A stretch of DNA of 64,000 bases from Aquimarina aggregata (GTDB taxonomy: Bacteria > Bacteroidota > Bacteroidia > Flavobacteriales > Flavobacteriaceae), in assembly GCF_001632745.1 (NCBI RefSeq), contig NZ_LQRT01000035.1, positions 558,001-622,000 on the forward strand, given 5' to 3'. Shown piece after piece: positions 53,477 through 63,332 of this stretch; within the stretch, counting starts at the first letter, position 1; each line of letters starts with the position of its first letter. Under the pieces are notes generated by a model that made no database searches, was not told where the DNA came from, and saw nothing but the letters and a program-made list of their open reading frames with translations. Made by a program: the position numbers and the translations under genes.

Positions 53477-53685
53477 TACATTAATAACAATCTAAAGTTT
53501 AAATCATAATAACTTCCCAATTTTTATACATTTCCACCCTTATATTCCTACCTCCCTCGGAATGCATACAACAATAATTTAATTACTAAAAAAGTGATTC
53601 TTCACAATAGCTTCGTTAAAACATTTACGATTCAAGGTAACATTTTACACACTTCTAACATAAAGTATATAACAAAACATATTAT

Positions 53686-54639
53686 ATGAAAAATCTATTT
53701 CTTTTATTAGCTCTAGTGGGCTGCCTACCCCTTGTTAATGCTCAAGACGAACAAATAAATGGCAATCTCCAAGTAAAATCCAACGGAATTATATCCGCTA
53801 ATAGAGGAAGGTTAGGTTTTTCTCATTCGTGGACAGACTGGAATCACACGATCTACAACAATTATTTAAATATAGATAGTGAAGGTGTTTGGGATGGTAT
53901 GAAATTTAATGTTTATAAAGGTGCTAATTTTAGAGTTGGTCCGAGTAAGGTTAGTGCTTTTTTCATTAATGAAAATGGTAATATCGGTGTTGGCACTACT
54001 AACCCCAAACAAAAATTAGAAATCTTTAATTCAACTGCCTTCAATACTAATATGACTGCGGAAGACCAGGATCATATTTCATTGATTTCGAATGACCCCG
54101 GAAATGGTGGTTTCTTCGGAGGAATTACATGGAAGACCGGAGAAAGGCGAAGAGCTGCTATAGCAGCTACCAGAGAACATACTGACTTAGATTATGTAGG
54201 GTTAGCATTTTTTACTAGAGGAACAGATGGGCCAGGTCCTATATACGAAAGTATGAGAATTACCCGATATGGTAATGTTGGTATAGGAACTACCACCCCT
54301 GACGCCAAACTCACAGTAAACGGTAATATCCATACCAAAGAAGTAAAAGTTGATCTAAGTATTCCTGCTCCTGATTATGTATTCAAAAAAGAGTACCATC
54401 TTCTAACTATTGAAGAAGTACAACAACACATCAAAGACAATGGGCATTTACCTAATATTCCTTCTGCAAAAGAAATGGGAAAAAATGGAGTAGAATTAGG
54501 AATCATGAATATGAAACTCTTAGAAAAAATAGAAGAGCTTACCCTCTACACCATTAATCAAGAAAAACAATTACATAGTCAAGAAGAACGCATCAAAGAT
54601 TTAGAGGAAAAATTAACCCTTTTATTAAAGAGTAAATAA
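53686..54639 (+). CDS. Fibre-like secreted protein with C-terminal coiled coil
   Basis: A 317-residue protein with signal peptide MKNLFLLLALVGCLPLVNAQ. The body holds short fibre repeats of the form GNIGVGTTNPKQKLEI and GNVGIGTTTPDAKLTVNGNI, common in phage-tail-fibre-like and adhesin-like proteins of Bacteroidota. The C-terminal 110 residues contain PAPDYVFKKEYHLLTIEEVQ, then DNGHLPNIPSAKEM and a coiled coil (MKLLEKIEELTLYTINQEKQ). This tail is shared with the next protein. No peptidase-S74 catalytic residues and no type IX secretion C-terminal signal are evident. It is probably trimeric and surface-exposed (inference). Confidence 0.8.
   Translation: MKNLFLLLALVGCLPLVNAQDEQINGNLQVKSNGIISANRGRLGFSHSWTDWNHTIYNNYLNIDSEGVWDGMKFNVYKGANFRVGPSKVSAFFINENGNIGVGTTNPKQKLEIFNSTAFNTNMTAEDQDHISLISNDPGNGGFFGGITWKTGERRRAAIAATREHTDLDYVGLAFFTRGTDGPGPIYESMRITRYGNVGIGTTTPDAKLTVNGNIHTKEVKVDLSIPAPDYVFKKEYHLLTIEEVQQHIKDNGHLPNIPSAKEMGKNGVELGIMNMKLLEKIEELTLYTINQEKQLHSQEERIKDLEEKLTLLLKSK
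54361..54565 (+). repeat. Direct repeat copy 1 within the fibre-gene 3' ends
   Basis: Matches 55655-55859 with an offset of 1294 bases and no gaps over about 205 bases. Most differences are at third codon positions; the stretch around CAACAACACATCAAAGACAA is identical in both. This indicates recent duplication or gene conversion of the C-terminal coiled-coil coding segment. Confidence 0.85.
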
Positions 54640-54649
54640 GAAAACTGTC

Positions 54650-55942
54650 ATGAAAAAATCACTTTTTATATTATTTGTATCAATTTCAATTCATGTAAGT
54701 GCCCAAAACACTTTCCCTTCTTCGGGTAATGTTGGTGTTGGAACAATGACTCCATCTTCTACTCTTGAGTTAAAAAAAGGAGGTCAAGGAATTAAATTTT
54801 TAACGGGCACTAATACTAGTGGATACTCCTTAAATATCGGAATAAATGATGATGGAATAAACTTTAAAAACAACTCTACCGTTCGAGGGTTTAATTTTAT
54901 AAATGAACAAGGGAACCTCATAAGTATTTTACCAGATGGAAACTTTGGTATTGGAACTAATAATCCTAAAGCAAAACTCCAAATTTCTGGAAGGTCTAGT
55001 AATTGGGACGAAATAACTCAAGGATTATCAACAGGTACAATACATTTAGACCCTAACAATACCAGCAATCATTTTGGAAATGCTATAACATTTGGCGCTT
55101 CTGATACATCTAATAAAAATGCTCAAGCAGGTATCTATGTTAGAAGTGATGGTAACTACGGTACAAAGATGTATTTTTCTACAACAGATTCCTATGCTAC
55201 TGGCTCTAAAACAGCTATGTCGATAGATCATAAAGGTAATATTGGTATTGGAACTGCTAATCCTTTGGCAAAATTTCATACAGAAGGTCAAGCCAGATTT
55301 GGTACTTCTGGTGTATTAACTGCCGATTGGACATACCAAACTAATTGGGGAGGTAGTTCAAACAAATGGGCTGGATACATAGGTTTTAATGCCTCTAGAA
55401 ATAATGAAGATACCAAAGATCATTACAAAGGTACTAACAAATATACTTCTAAAGGTGTCTTTGAAGGATCAAACTACGGATTTAGATGGTTATACAGAAA
55501 TCATAATAATCACGATTCTGATGGGCAACATCAACTTACCGAATTTATGCGTTTGGCTAATAACGGTAATTTAGGAATCGGAACTACCGCCCCAGATTCA
55601 AAACTCACGGTAAAAGGAAAAATACATGCCGAAGAAGTAAAAATAGATTTAAGCGTTCCTGCACCGGATTATGTATTCAAAAAAGAGTATAACCTTCTAT
55701 CTATAGCAGAAGTACAACAACACATCAAAGACAATGGGCATTTACCTAACATTCCTTCTGCAAAAGAAATGGAAAAGAACGGAGTAGAATTAGGAATCAT
55801 GAATATGAAACTCCTAGAAAAAATCGAAGAACTTACCCTCTATACTATTGATCAAGAACAACAATTACAACAACAAAAAGAAACTAATAAAGTACTAGAA
55901 GATCGACTAGCAAAACTAGAAGCTTTGTTAGTTAAAAAATAA
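54650..55942 (+). CDS. Second fibre-like secreted protein with the same C-terminal tail
   Basis: A 430-residue protein with signal peptide ending about VSAQ (residue 19). It carries four short fibre repeats: GVGTMTPSSTLELK, GIGTNNPKAKLQISG, GIGTANPLAKFHTEG and GIGTTAPDSKLTVKG. Between them are beta-rich, Asn/Gly-rich stretches (GFRWLYRNHNNHDSDGQHQL). The C-terminal 110 residues nearly repeat those of the preceding protein (PAPDYVFKKEYNLLSIAEVQ) and end in a coiled coil. It follows the first fibre gene after 10 bases and precedes the RHS pair by 22, all in one direction. Confidence 0.8.
   Translation: MKKSLFILFVSISIHVSAQNTFPSSGNVGVGTMTPSSTLELKKGGQGIKFLTGTNTSGYSLNIGINDDGINFKNNSTVRGFNFINEQGNLISILPDGNFGIGTNNPKAKLQISGRSSNWDEITQGLSTGTIHLDPNNTSNHFGNAITFGASDTSNKNAQAGIYVRSDGNYGTKMYFSTTDSYATGSKTAMSIDHKGNIGIGTANPLAKFHTEGQARFGTSGVLTADWTYQTNWGGSSNKWAGYIGFNASRNNEDTKDHYKGTNKYTSKGVFEGSNYGFRWLYRNHNNHDSDGQHQLTEFMRLANNGNLGIGTTAPDSKLTVKGKIHAEEVKIDLSVPAPDYVFKKEYNLLSIAEVQQHIKDNGHLPNIPSAKEMEKNGVELGIMNMKLLEKIEELTLYTIDQEQQLQQQKETNKVLEDRLAKLEALLVKK
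55655..55859 (+). repeat. Direct repeat copy 2 within the fibre-gene 3' ends
   Basis: Partner of 54361-54565; see that entry for the alignment. Copy 2 differs in codons such as those for NLLSIAEVQ against HLLTIEEVQ. Confidence 0.85.
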
Positions 55943-55964
55943 AATAAAAGACACCTTAACAATT

Positions 55965-58900
55965 ATGAAAAAAACAGAATATTTGGACCCAAAAATTGTT
56001 TTTACTATATGTTTTAGCATGTTATTTTATGTTACATTAAGTTTCAGTCAGTCAAATGGGAATAATGCTTTTAATAATATTATACCGGGAGATGAACTTG
56101 TCGCTACACCAGATGTAATGGCATTTCATAAATACAATTCATTACCAGTAAACTTATATACAGGTAAAGTTCAAATCAGCTTACCGCTGTATGAAATCAA
56201 ATCAGGAAATATTACTATTCCAATAAATCTAACGTATAACTCTGGAGGTATTAAAGTAGATGATATCGCCTCTAATGTTGGATTGGGTTGGAATCTTAAT
56301 GCTTCTGGAAGTATAGCTAATATTATTAAAGATATTCCTGACCAAACTTTTAGAAGAGGTAAAATAAGTGAAAAAGACTTTGATTTTGGATCAATCACGT
56401 ATCAATATGTTACTAAGAAAGGGTATTTAAGAGACTATGATGAAATATTGCAAGGTAACTTAATACCTGAGCTATATCCAGGTTACAAGTTAGAAGCCGA
56501 AGAAGATGCATCCCCTGATATTTTTATTGCAAATGCACCTGGCTTATCTTCAAGATTTATTCTAGAAAAGAATAACAACTCATATACTATTCTTCCTGTA
56601 GATGGTTCAGGTATTATTAATAGTAATACAATTACCTATGGAGAAGTAGATAGTAGTAATTTGGGTTTTCAACTCAATGAAATAGAAATAACTGATTTTG
56701 GTGGGTACTCTCCTACTTCGAATTTTACAAACAAATTTAATTATTACGGGTATGATACTTTTGAATTAGTAAATACAAATGGTATTAAATATATTTTTGA
56801 CAAAAAGGACTTAAGAGAATCATTGGCAAGACAAGCTAGATACAGCCCTATAAAAGGGGGACGAATTACTACTAGTGTTACCGCACATCATTTATCAAGT
56901 ATGTTTGACCCGAAAAGTAATAAAACGGTTAATTTTAATTATGAAGCCTATCAAAAAGGTACAGTACAATATGAGCGCTCAATGATTGAAGATGCTTTAA
57001 CCAATCATGTTAACCCTGATGATTGGGTTTCTGTTCAGGTTTTTGGTCATCTCCCTTTGATTAACTCTTTCAATGATAATAATAATCAAATTGATGAAAA
57101 CGTATTCAGATCATCATTGAGTTATGTAAAATATAAAAAAGCACATCGTTTAAATGAAATCAGTTTTGATAATGGCAAAGTAGAATTTTTATATACCAAT
57201 ATAAGACAAGATACATATGATGAAAAGGCATTAACAGAAATTGTAGTAAGAGATTTTAATAACAAGATCATTAAAAGATTTGCATTTGATTATACTTATT
57301 TTATTGCAAAAGAAAATTGTTCTCAACCAGAATGTAAACGATTAAAGTTAGAACGTATTCGACAAATAGGAAGCGATAATACGTCTATTGATTTATATAC
57401 ATTAGATTATTACTATACTAATCCTTTACCAAAAGTTAAAGCTTTACAACAAGATTTCTTAGGATATTATAATAACAACGGTGTTATAACACCACCTAAT
57501 ACAAGTGCCCAAAGAAAACAGCCTACGCTTTATTATCATAAAAATAAAGGAGCAAATTCTGTACTTCCGTTCCCATTAGAAGGTGAAAGTGCTTTAACCA
57601 TTACAGGTGATTTTAGTTTACAACCAAATGATTATTCTCTATCGGGAACATTGAAATCTGTCGAGTATGCTACCGGAGGTAAAAGCGAATTTGAATATGA
57701 GATGCATGATTTTAACTTCCTAGGAAATCAATATGCTGCCGGAGGAACTAGAATTAAACGTCAGAAACTAGTCGATGAGAATCAAAATGTAAAAGTTTTA
57801 GAATATGAGTATAAAGACTCAAACGGAAAATCAACGGGTTACATTAATAATTTACCTGTTTTTGGGTATCCCTTTATGTGGGATCCATCAAGGACTAGCA
57901 ATAATGTATCTTTTGCTGTTTTTGATAAATCGCGTACAGCGTTAGAATTAACGGATGGAAGTTTTGTAGGATACTCTGAAGTTATAGAAAAAGAAGTAGG
58001 TAACGGTTACATGAGGCACAAGTTTATCTCACCACAAACAACACCTAATATACCAGAAACTTATGTTACTAGTAATACTGGTAATCCAAACTATGTAGGA
58101 TCTAATGATCGAGCTGCTCTAGATTTTTTAAGAAATAATAGCGCTTACCCTTCCTCAAGTTATATTGATAATGATATTTTACGTGGACGTCCGTTATTTT
58201 TAGAATATCGAGATGAGTCCGACAACATTGTAAAGCAAATTAATTATGAGTATGATAGAAAAATTTTCAATACTATAAACCTAAATTATAGAGACGTTTT
58301 GGATAATTATGGTAGAAACGATCAAAGTTTGGATTTTGGAACTTGGCATTACTATCACTCATCAAAACTAAATATTGAAAGAAATTTACAATCAAAGAAA
58401 ATAACAACCGAATATTTTGTGGAAGGAAACAAAGTAACAGAAGAATATTTCGAGTATGATACTACTTATCCATTTCTAAAACAGTATAAGGTAATTGATA
58501 ATGGAAATGAATTAAAAACCAATACATTTTATTCCTTTGACTCTACAATAAACAACCAACCCTATATGTCTAATCTGGTTGGTTCTAATAGGCTTTCTGA
58601 ACCAATTAAAGAAGAAACAAAGTTTAACAATACTGTGACGAATACAAATCTAATTGGTTATCACAATTTTGGAAATAATGTTACTTTACCTAAAAACATA
58701 TTTCAATCAAAAGGAAATTCAGCTCTACAAGAATTATCAACTATTGATAAACGTGATCAGTATGGAAACATAACACAATATCGCAAAAAAAACGATACAC
58801 CTACTACCCTAATTTGGGGGTATCAAAGCATCTATCCAATTGCCAAGATAGAAAACGCCACGTATACCCAAATATCATCATTTGTTACTAATCTAAAAGC

Positions 58901-59165
58901 CAAGTCTAACGCAGACAATGATAGAACAATAGGGAATACTGGTAAAGAAGGAGTCTTACGACAACATCTTCAAGCCTTGAGAATAGCATTACCTAATGCA
59001 CTCGTTACTACCTATACCTATGACCCTTTGATCGGTGTTACAAGTATGACAGATCCAAGGGGATATACGATGTATTATCATTATGATACTTTTAACCGTT
59101 TGGAATTTGTAAAAGATGCCGATGGTAATCTCGTATCAGAAAATAAGTATAACTACAAAAACTAA
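55965..59165 (+). CDS. RHS/SpvB-like shell protein, first part of a two-gene RHS system
   Basis: A 1066-residue exported protein with a signal peptide (about 1-30, CFSMLFYVTLSFSQ). The N-terminal motif KYNSLPVNLYTGKVQISLPL, then ITIPINLTYNSGGIKVDDIA and NVGLGWNLNASGSI, is the start of SpvB/RHS-type shells in Bacteroidota. A long beta-rich body follows, with RHS-like strands such as LKSVEYATGGKSEFEYEMHD and LEYEYKDSNGKSTGY. The last 60 residues are true RHS/YD repeats (TTYTYDPLIGVTSMTDPRGY, YHYDTFNRLEFVKDADGN). It has no core or toxin tip of its own. The partner RHS gene begins 8 bases after its stop, and that gene has its own signal peptide. Confidence 0.88.
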   Translation: MKKTEYLDPKIVFTICFSMLFYVTLSFSQSNGNNAFNNIIPGDELVATPDVMAFHKYNSLPVNLYTGKVQISLPLYEIKSGNITIPINLTYNSGGIKVDDIASNVGLGWNLNASGSIANIIKDIPDQTFRRGKISEKDFDFGSITYQYVTKKGYLRDYDEILQGNLIPELYPGYKLEAEEDASPDIFIANAPGLSSRFILEKNNNSYTILPVDGSGIINSNTITYGEVDSSNLGFQLNEIEITDFGGYSPTSNFTNKFNYYGYDTFELVNTNGIKYIFDKKDLRESLARQARYSPIKGGRITTSVTAHHLSSMFDPKSNKTVNFNYEAYQKGTVQYERSMIEDALTNHVNPDDWVSVQVFGHLPLINSFNDNNNQIDENVFRSSLSYVKYKKAHRLNEISFDNGKVEFLYTNIRQDTYDEKALTEIVVRDFNNKIIKRFAFDYTYFIAKENCSQPECKRLKLERIRQIGSDNTSIDLYTLDYYYTNPLPKVKALQQDFLGYYNNNGVITPPNTSAQRKQPTLYYHKNKGANSVLPFPLEGESALTITGDFSLQPNDYSLSGTLKSVEYATGGKSEFEYEMHDFNFLGNQYAAGGTRIKRQKLVDENQNVKVLEYEYKDSNGKSTGYINNLPVFGYPFMWDPSRTSNNVSFAVFDKSRTALELTDGSFVGYSEVIEKEVGNGYMRHKFISPQTTPNIPETYVTSNTGNPNYVGSNDRAALDFLRNNSAYPSSSYIDNDILRGRPLFLEYRDESDNIVKQINYEYDRKIFNTINLNYRDVLDNYGRNDQSLDFGTWHYYHSSKLNIERNLQSKKITTEYFVEGNKVTEEYFEYDTTYPFLKQYKVIDNGNELKTNTFYSFDSTINNQPYMSNLVGSNRLSEPIKEETKFNNTVTNTNLIGYHNFGNNVTLPKNIFQSKGNSALQELSTIDKRDQYGNITQYRKKNDTPTTLIWGYQSIYPIAKIENATYTQISSFVTNLKAKSNADNDRTIGNTGKEGVLRQHLQALRIALPNALVTTYTYDPLIGVTSMTDPRGYTMYYHYDTFNRLEFVKDADGNLVSENKYNYKN

Positions 59166-59173
59166 TCAAAACC

Positions 59174-62100
59174 ATGAGAAAAATAGCTAAATATATCGCG
59201 GTTGCCTTACTTTTTGTAGGTAGTATTGCACAGGCTCAAACTCCAGCTAACATTGTAAAACAAGGAGACTATACAATCACAGGTTCAGAAACACTTACTG
59301 CTACACAAAGTATCACCTTAAAACCCAATACCTGGATCAAAGCAGGAAGTAACTTTTCTGCTATCCTTACCCCCAATGCTTATTCCTCTCCTAGCCTAAA
59401 TACAAATGAAAATTATGTATTTACTAGGGTTTATCAAGAAGCAAAAAAGACTTCTGAAGCTATTAGTAATAATAGTGATGTAATCGAGAGTGTTTCTTAT
59501 TTTGATGGATTAGGTCGACCAAAACAACAAATTGAAGTTAAAGCATCTCCTGATAAAAAGGATATAGTAACCCATATCAACTATGATGCTTATGGCAGAC
59601 AGGATAAACAGTACCTTCCTTTTGAACGACAAACTGGGGCTATAGGAAGTTATAATACCGTTAATATCAATACAAATATTAATAGTTATTATCAAAATAA
59701 GTATGCTAGTGATTTTGCAGGGAGTACACTGGTAAATGTAAATGCATATACCCAAAGTGTTTTTGAACCCTCTCCTCTAAACAGAATAAAAGAACAAGGA
59801 GCTCCTGGTAAAGATTGGAAAGCCAATCTTAATAGTGATACTGATCATACCATTAAATTTGATTGGGCTACGAATACAGCTACAGAAGTGTTTTATTTTG
59901 ATGTAAACTTTACGAGCTCTACTGAAATACCTAGCTTATCCAAAAATGGATACTATCCTGCTGGAGAACTTTATGTAACGGTTACTAAAGACGAAAATTG
60001 GCAACCTGGACAAACACATCCTAATGATCATACTACCAAAGAGTATAAAGATAAACTAGATCGTGTTGTATTAAAAAGGGGTTATAACAATAACATCGCA
60101 CATGACACCTATTATGTGTATGATGATTTTGGCAATCTCACCTATGTGATCCCTCCAAAAGTAACCTTAAGTGCTACAAATGGTGTAAGTGCTACAGAAC
60201 TATCTGAGTTATGCTACCAATACAAATACGACTATAGAAACCGATTGATCGAAAAGAAAATACCAGGTAAAGGAATCGAATCTATTGTATATGACAATCT
60301 AGATCGTCCTGTACTTACTCAAGATGCAAATCAAGCTACCAAAAACCCTAAAGAGTGGCTATTTACCAAATATGATGTATTAGGTAGAGTCATTTATACG
60401 GGGGTTTATACAAATAACAAAAATAGAGCCGACATGCAGTTAGATCATTTTACCAATAAAACTATACTGCAAAACTATGAAGTCAAAGTATCTACAGGTT
60501 CCGGGTATGACAATACGTATTATAGTAATGATGATTTCCCTAATACCAATCTTGAGGTACTAACAGTGAATTATTATGACAATTACTATTTTAACAAAGC
60601 AACACTTACTTTACCATCAAAAAGTTATGGGGTAGATATTGTAAATTATAATGATGCCAATACCCTACAAACTAGAAGTCTGAGTACAGGTAGCCGTGTT
60701 AAAGTGTTAACCACTAATAATTGGATCACAACCATTACTGGATATGACAAAAAAGCTAGACCAGTCTATGCAGCTAGTAAAAATGACTTCTTAAATACTA
60801 CTGATATAATAGAAAGTAAATTGGATTTTGCCGGTAAAGTGCTACAAACCAAAACCAGTCATACCAAAGGTAGTAATCCAACCATTGTAACCATAGATCG
60901 TTTTACATATGATCACGTAGCCAGATTGCTAACTCAAACACAACAAATCAACTCACAAACACCAGAAACTATAGTTGCTAACACCTATGATGAAATTGGA
61001 CAATTATCGTCTAAAGAAGTCGGTGGTGGATTGCAAACTATAGATTATACGTATAATGTGCGTGGATGGTTAAAGAGTATTAACCAAGGTATCACAGCCA
61101 ATGGAGATTTATTTGGCTTTGCTATAGATTACAATAGTGGCACCAACCCTTTATATAACGGGAATATTGCTAAAACTTCTTGGCAAACCGCAAATGATAA
61201 TGTAAACAGAAATTATGCGTATACTTATGATGCTTTAAATAGGATTACTTCTGGGATTACTAATATGCCAGGGCAGGCATATAGTCTAAAATCCGTGACC
61301 TATGATAAAATGGGGAATATTGGATATTTGTACAGAAGAGGTTCAGAAATTCATGGCAGTAATTCTTCTGTCGATATAGATAATCTACATTATAACTATT
61401 ATCAAGATAGTAACAAGTTAAAATCAGTAACTGATACTGCACCACCCTATGGAGGATTTGTAGATGGAAACACAACAGAAATAGATTATGTGTATGATTT
61501 AAATGGTAATATGACCGAAGATAAAAACAAAGGAATCTCAAACATAACTTATAACCATTTAAACTTACCCAAAACAGTTTCTATAAGTAATAGTGAAGGT
61601 ACAGGAAGTATTTCTTATATTTACGATGCTACAGGAATTAAACTAAGAAAAGTGTTTGTTAAAGGTAGTACTAATATATCTACAGATTATGCCGGTGACT
61701 ACGTCTATAAGAATGGAATTCTTGAATTCTTGAATCAACCTGAAGGATATGCGACTGCAGAAGGAAACACATATCAATATGTTTATAATTATAAAGATCA
61801 TTTAGGGAATACGCGTTTAAGCTATACCAAAACTGATACTGGTAATTTAGATATTATTGAAGAAAGTAACTATTATCCATTTGGATTAAAACATAAAGGA
61901 TACAATAATACTATTGTTGGTAGGGAACATCTGTATAAATACCAAGGGAAAGAACATCAACAAGAGTTAGGACTTGATTGGTATGACTTTGGGGCAAGAA
62001 ATTATGATGCAGCTATTGGACGTTGGATATCACCAGACCCATTAAGTGAAGAATTTTCAAGTTGGTCGCCATATAATTCAATGATGAACAATCCTGTCAG

Positions 62101-62854
62101 TTTTATAGATCCAGACGGGCGTGCAGCTTTCTCGCCAATTTATGATACAGGTGGTAATTTCTTAGGCACTGACGACCAAGGTTTACAGGGAAAAGCTATT
62201 GTAATGGATAAAAAGAATTTTACACAAGGAATGTCTCACGATGAAGCTTTAACTAAAAGTAAAGGAGTTGAAGGCTTAAGTAGTACTGAAGCAGGCTCAA
62301 AATTACAAAACCACTATGAGGGATTAAAAGACAGACCAGATTATGATGGTTTTGTAACTGTATCAGAAGGTGTTGATTGGGCAAAGGCAAATCCTGGAGC
62401 ATTAGACAACCCTACGCCTGATAATATGTTGTATATAGATGCTTCAAAATTAAATTTTGGAGACCTTAATATTGGGGATTTTCCAAAAATAAATGAGTCT
62501 ACACCTCAAAATTTGTTTAGTGTTGATAATACAATGGCAGCGGTTGGTAGTTCTAAGATACGGGCAACAGTTTATGCTCTTGGTAGGGTAAATATGGTAT
62601 TAAATGATAGAGATAGCCGTTCTGTATCAATTGTAAATGATTATAATCTGCCATCTGGAAGAGCTACTGATTATGACTGGAATGGAGGTGGCGGAAAAAT
62701 GCGAAATGCCTTTATTAATGGAGAAAGAGCAAGAACAGGCTTAAATTCATCCCATGGTTTTAGAGCATATTATTATGGAACAGGAACATTAAATCGAACC
62801 TATACACCAAACTTTCCAAATGCACCCGGAGCAAAAAAATATATAAAGAATTAA
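59174..62854 (+). CDS. RHS repeat protein with RHS-associated core and variable C-terminal toxin-like domain
   Basis: A 1226-residue exported RHS protein. Signal peptide ending about IAQAQ (residue 22); an N-terminal DUF6443-like part (SVSYFDGLGRPKQQIEVKAS, HINYDAYGRQDKQYLPF); YD repeats (YYVYDDFGNLTYVIPP, FTKYDVLGRVIYTGVY, YAYTYDALNRITSG, YVYDLNGNMTEDKNKGI); and the RHS core LGLDWYDFGARNYDAAIGRW, then ISPDPLSE and NPVSFIDPDGR (about residues 930-983). The last 243 or so residues after DPDGR differ in character and form the tip: KAIVMDKKNFTQGMSHDEAL, LYIDASKLNFGDLNIGDF, TVYALGRVNMVLNDRD, ATDYDWNGGGGKMRNAFING. I do not recognise a known toxin fold. A lipoprotein gene follows after three bases. 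Confidence 0.92.
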   Translation: MRKIAKYIAVALLFVGSIAQAQTPANIVKQGDYTITGSETLTATQSITLKPNTWIKAGSNFSAILTPNAYSSPSLNTNENYVFTRVYQEAKKTSEAISNNSDVIESVSYFDGLGRPKQQIEVKASPDKKDIVTHINYDAYGRQDKQYLPFERQTGAIGSYNTVNINTNINSYYQNKYASDFAGSTLVNVNAYTQSVFEPSPLNRIKEQGAPGKDWKANLNSDTDHTIKFDWATNTATEVFYFDVNFTSSTEIPSLSKNGYYPAGELYVTVTKDENWQPGQTHPNDHTTKEYKDKLDRVVLKRGYNNNIAHDTYYVYDDFGNLTYVIPPKVTLSATNGVSATELSELCYQYKYDYRNRLIEKKIPGKGIESIVYDNLDRPVLTQDANQATKNPKEWLFTKYDVLGRVIYTGVYTNNKNRADMQLDHFTNKTILQNYEVKVSTGSGYDNTYYSNDDFPNTNLEVLTVNYYDNYYFNKATLTLPSKSYGVDIVNYNDANTLQTRSLSTGSRVKVLTTNNWITTITGYDKKARPVYAASKNDFLNTTDIIESKLDFAGKVLQTKTSHTKGSNPTIVTIDRFTYDHVARLLTQTQQINSQTPETIVANTYDEIGQLSSKEVGGGLQTIDYTYNVRGWLKSINQGITANGDLFGFAIDYNSGTNPLYNGNIAKTSWQTANDNVNRNYAYTYDALNRITSGITNMPGQAYSLKSVTYDKMGNIGYLYRRGSEIHGSNSSVDIDNLHYNYYQDSNKLKSVTDTAPPYGGFVDGNTTEIDYVYDLNGNMTEDKNKGISNITYNHLNLPKTVSISNSEGTGSISYIYDATGIKLRKVFVKGSTNISTDYAGDYVYKNGILEFLNQPEGYATAEGNTYQYVYNYKDHLGNTRLSYTKTDTGNLDIIEESNYYPFGLKHKGYNNTIVGREHLYKYQGKEHQQELGLDWYDFGARNYDAAIGRWISPDPLSEEFSSWSPYNSMMNNPVSFIDPDGRAAFSPIYDTGGNFLGTDDQGLQGKAIVMDKKNFTQGMSHDEALTKSKGVEGLSSTEAGSKLQNHYEGLKDRPDYDGFVTVSEGVDWAKANPGALDNPTPDNMLYIDASKLNFGDLNIGDFPKINESTPQNLFSVDNTMAAVGSSKIRATVYALGRVNMVLNDRDSRSVSIVNDYNLPSGRATDYDWNGGGGKMRNAFINGERARTGLNSSHGFRAYYYGTGTLNRTYTPNFPNAPGAKKYIKN

Positions 62855-62857
62855 AAA

Positions 62858-63322
62858 ATGAAAGTAAAAACTATATTTATCACTTTACTAGCATCTATTT
62901 TTCTATCATCGTGTAATCTTTGTGGATCTTTTGGTGCAAACGAACTTGGAAAAAATCTAGTTTTATTGGAAGGGGACCATCTAGAAGATAGAATTATAGT
63001 CTTGTGTTCAAAAAAAGAGACTGAACGAAAATGTTGTACAGGAGGTTCTTATATTATCCCTTTATCTTATGAAGAAAAAAAAGGTCAATATGTTGACGTA
63101 GCAGAATTTGACGAGAATTGGATAATTGCAAAGACTATTAAGTATTCTGAAAACAACAAAGAGGAATATTGGATAATAGACAAGAATATAAACCTTGAAG
63201 AAATAGATTGTTATGATGTTGATTGTGAAAGCATTGTTAAGTCTAAAATTATAGGTCCATTAGAACTTGAAGAATTTAATGCTAAACTCAAAGATTTTAA
63301 TATCGATTTGAATTTTAAATAA
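62858..63322 (+). CDS. Small lipoprotein, candidate immunity protein for the RHS tip
   Basis: A 154-residue lipoprotein with signal MKVKTIFITLLASIFLSSCN, lipidated at Cys19. The mature part is acidic and contains further Cys (NLCGSFGANELG, VLCSKKETERKCCTGGSYII, IDCYDVDCESIV), probably for disulfides. It starts three bases after the RHS stop, the normal position of an immunity gene for a polymorphic toxin; a lipid anchor would place it in the periplasm, where an incoming toxin would act or pass. Function is inferred from position and type only. Confidence 0.72.
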   Translation: MKVKTIFITLLASIFLSSCNLCGSFGANELGKNLVLLEGDHLEDRIIVLCSKKETERKCCTGGSYIIPLSYEEKKGQYVDVAEFDENWIIAKTIKYSENNKEEYWIIDKNINLEEIDCYDVDCESIVKSKIIGPLELEEFNAKLKDFNIDLNFK

Positions 63323-63332
63323 AAAACCGATA

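Noticed and set aside
55965..62854. The two RHS genes as one gene broken by a frameshift
   Set aside because: Each has its own signal peptide and complete start, and the first ends in its own stop after full YD repeats; a natural two-gene arrangement is more likely.
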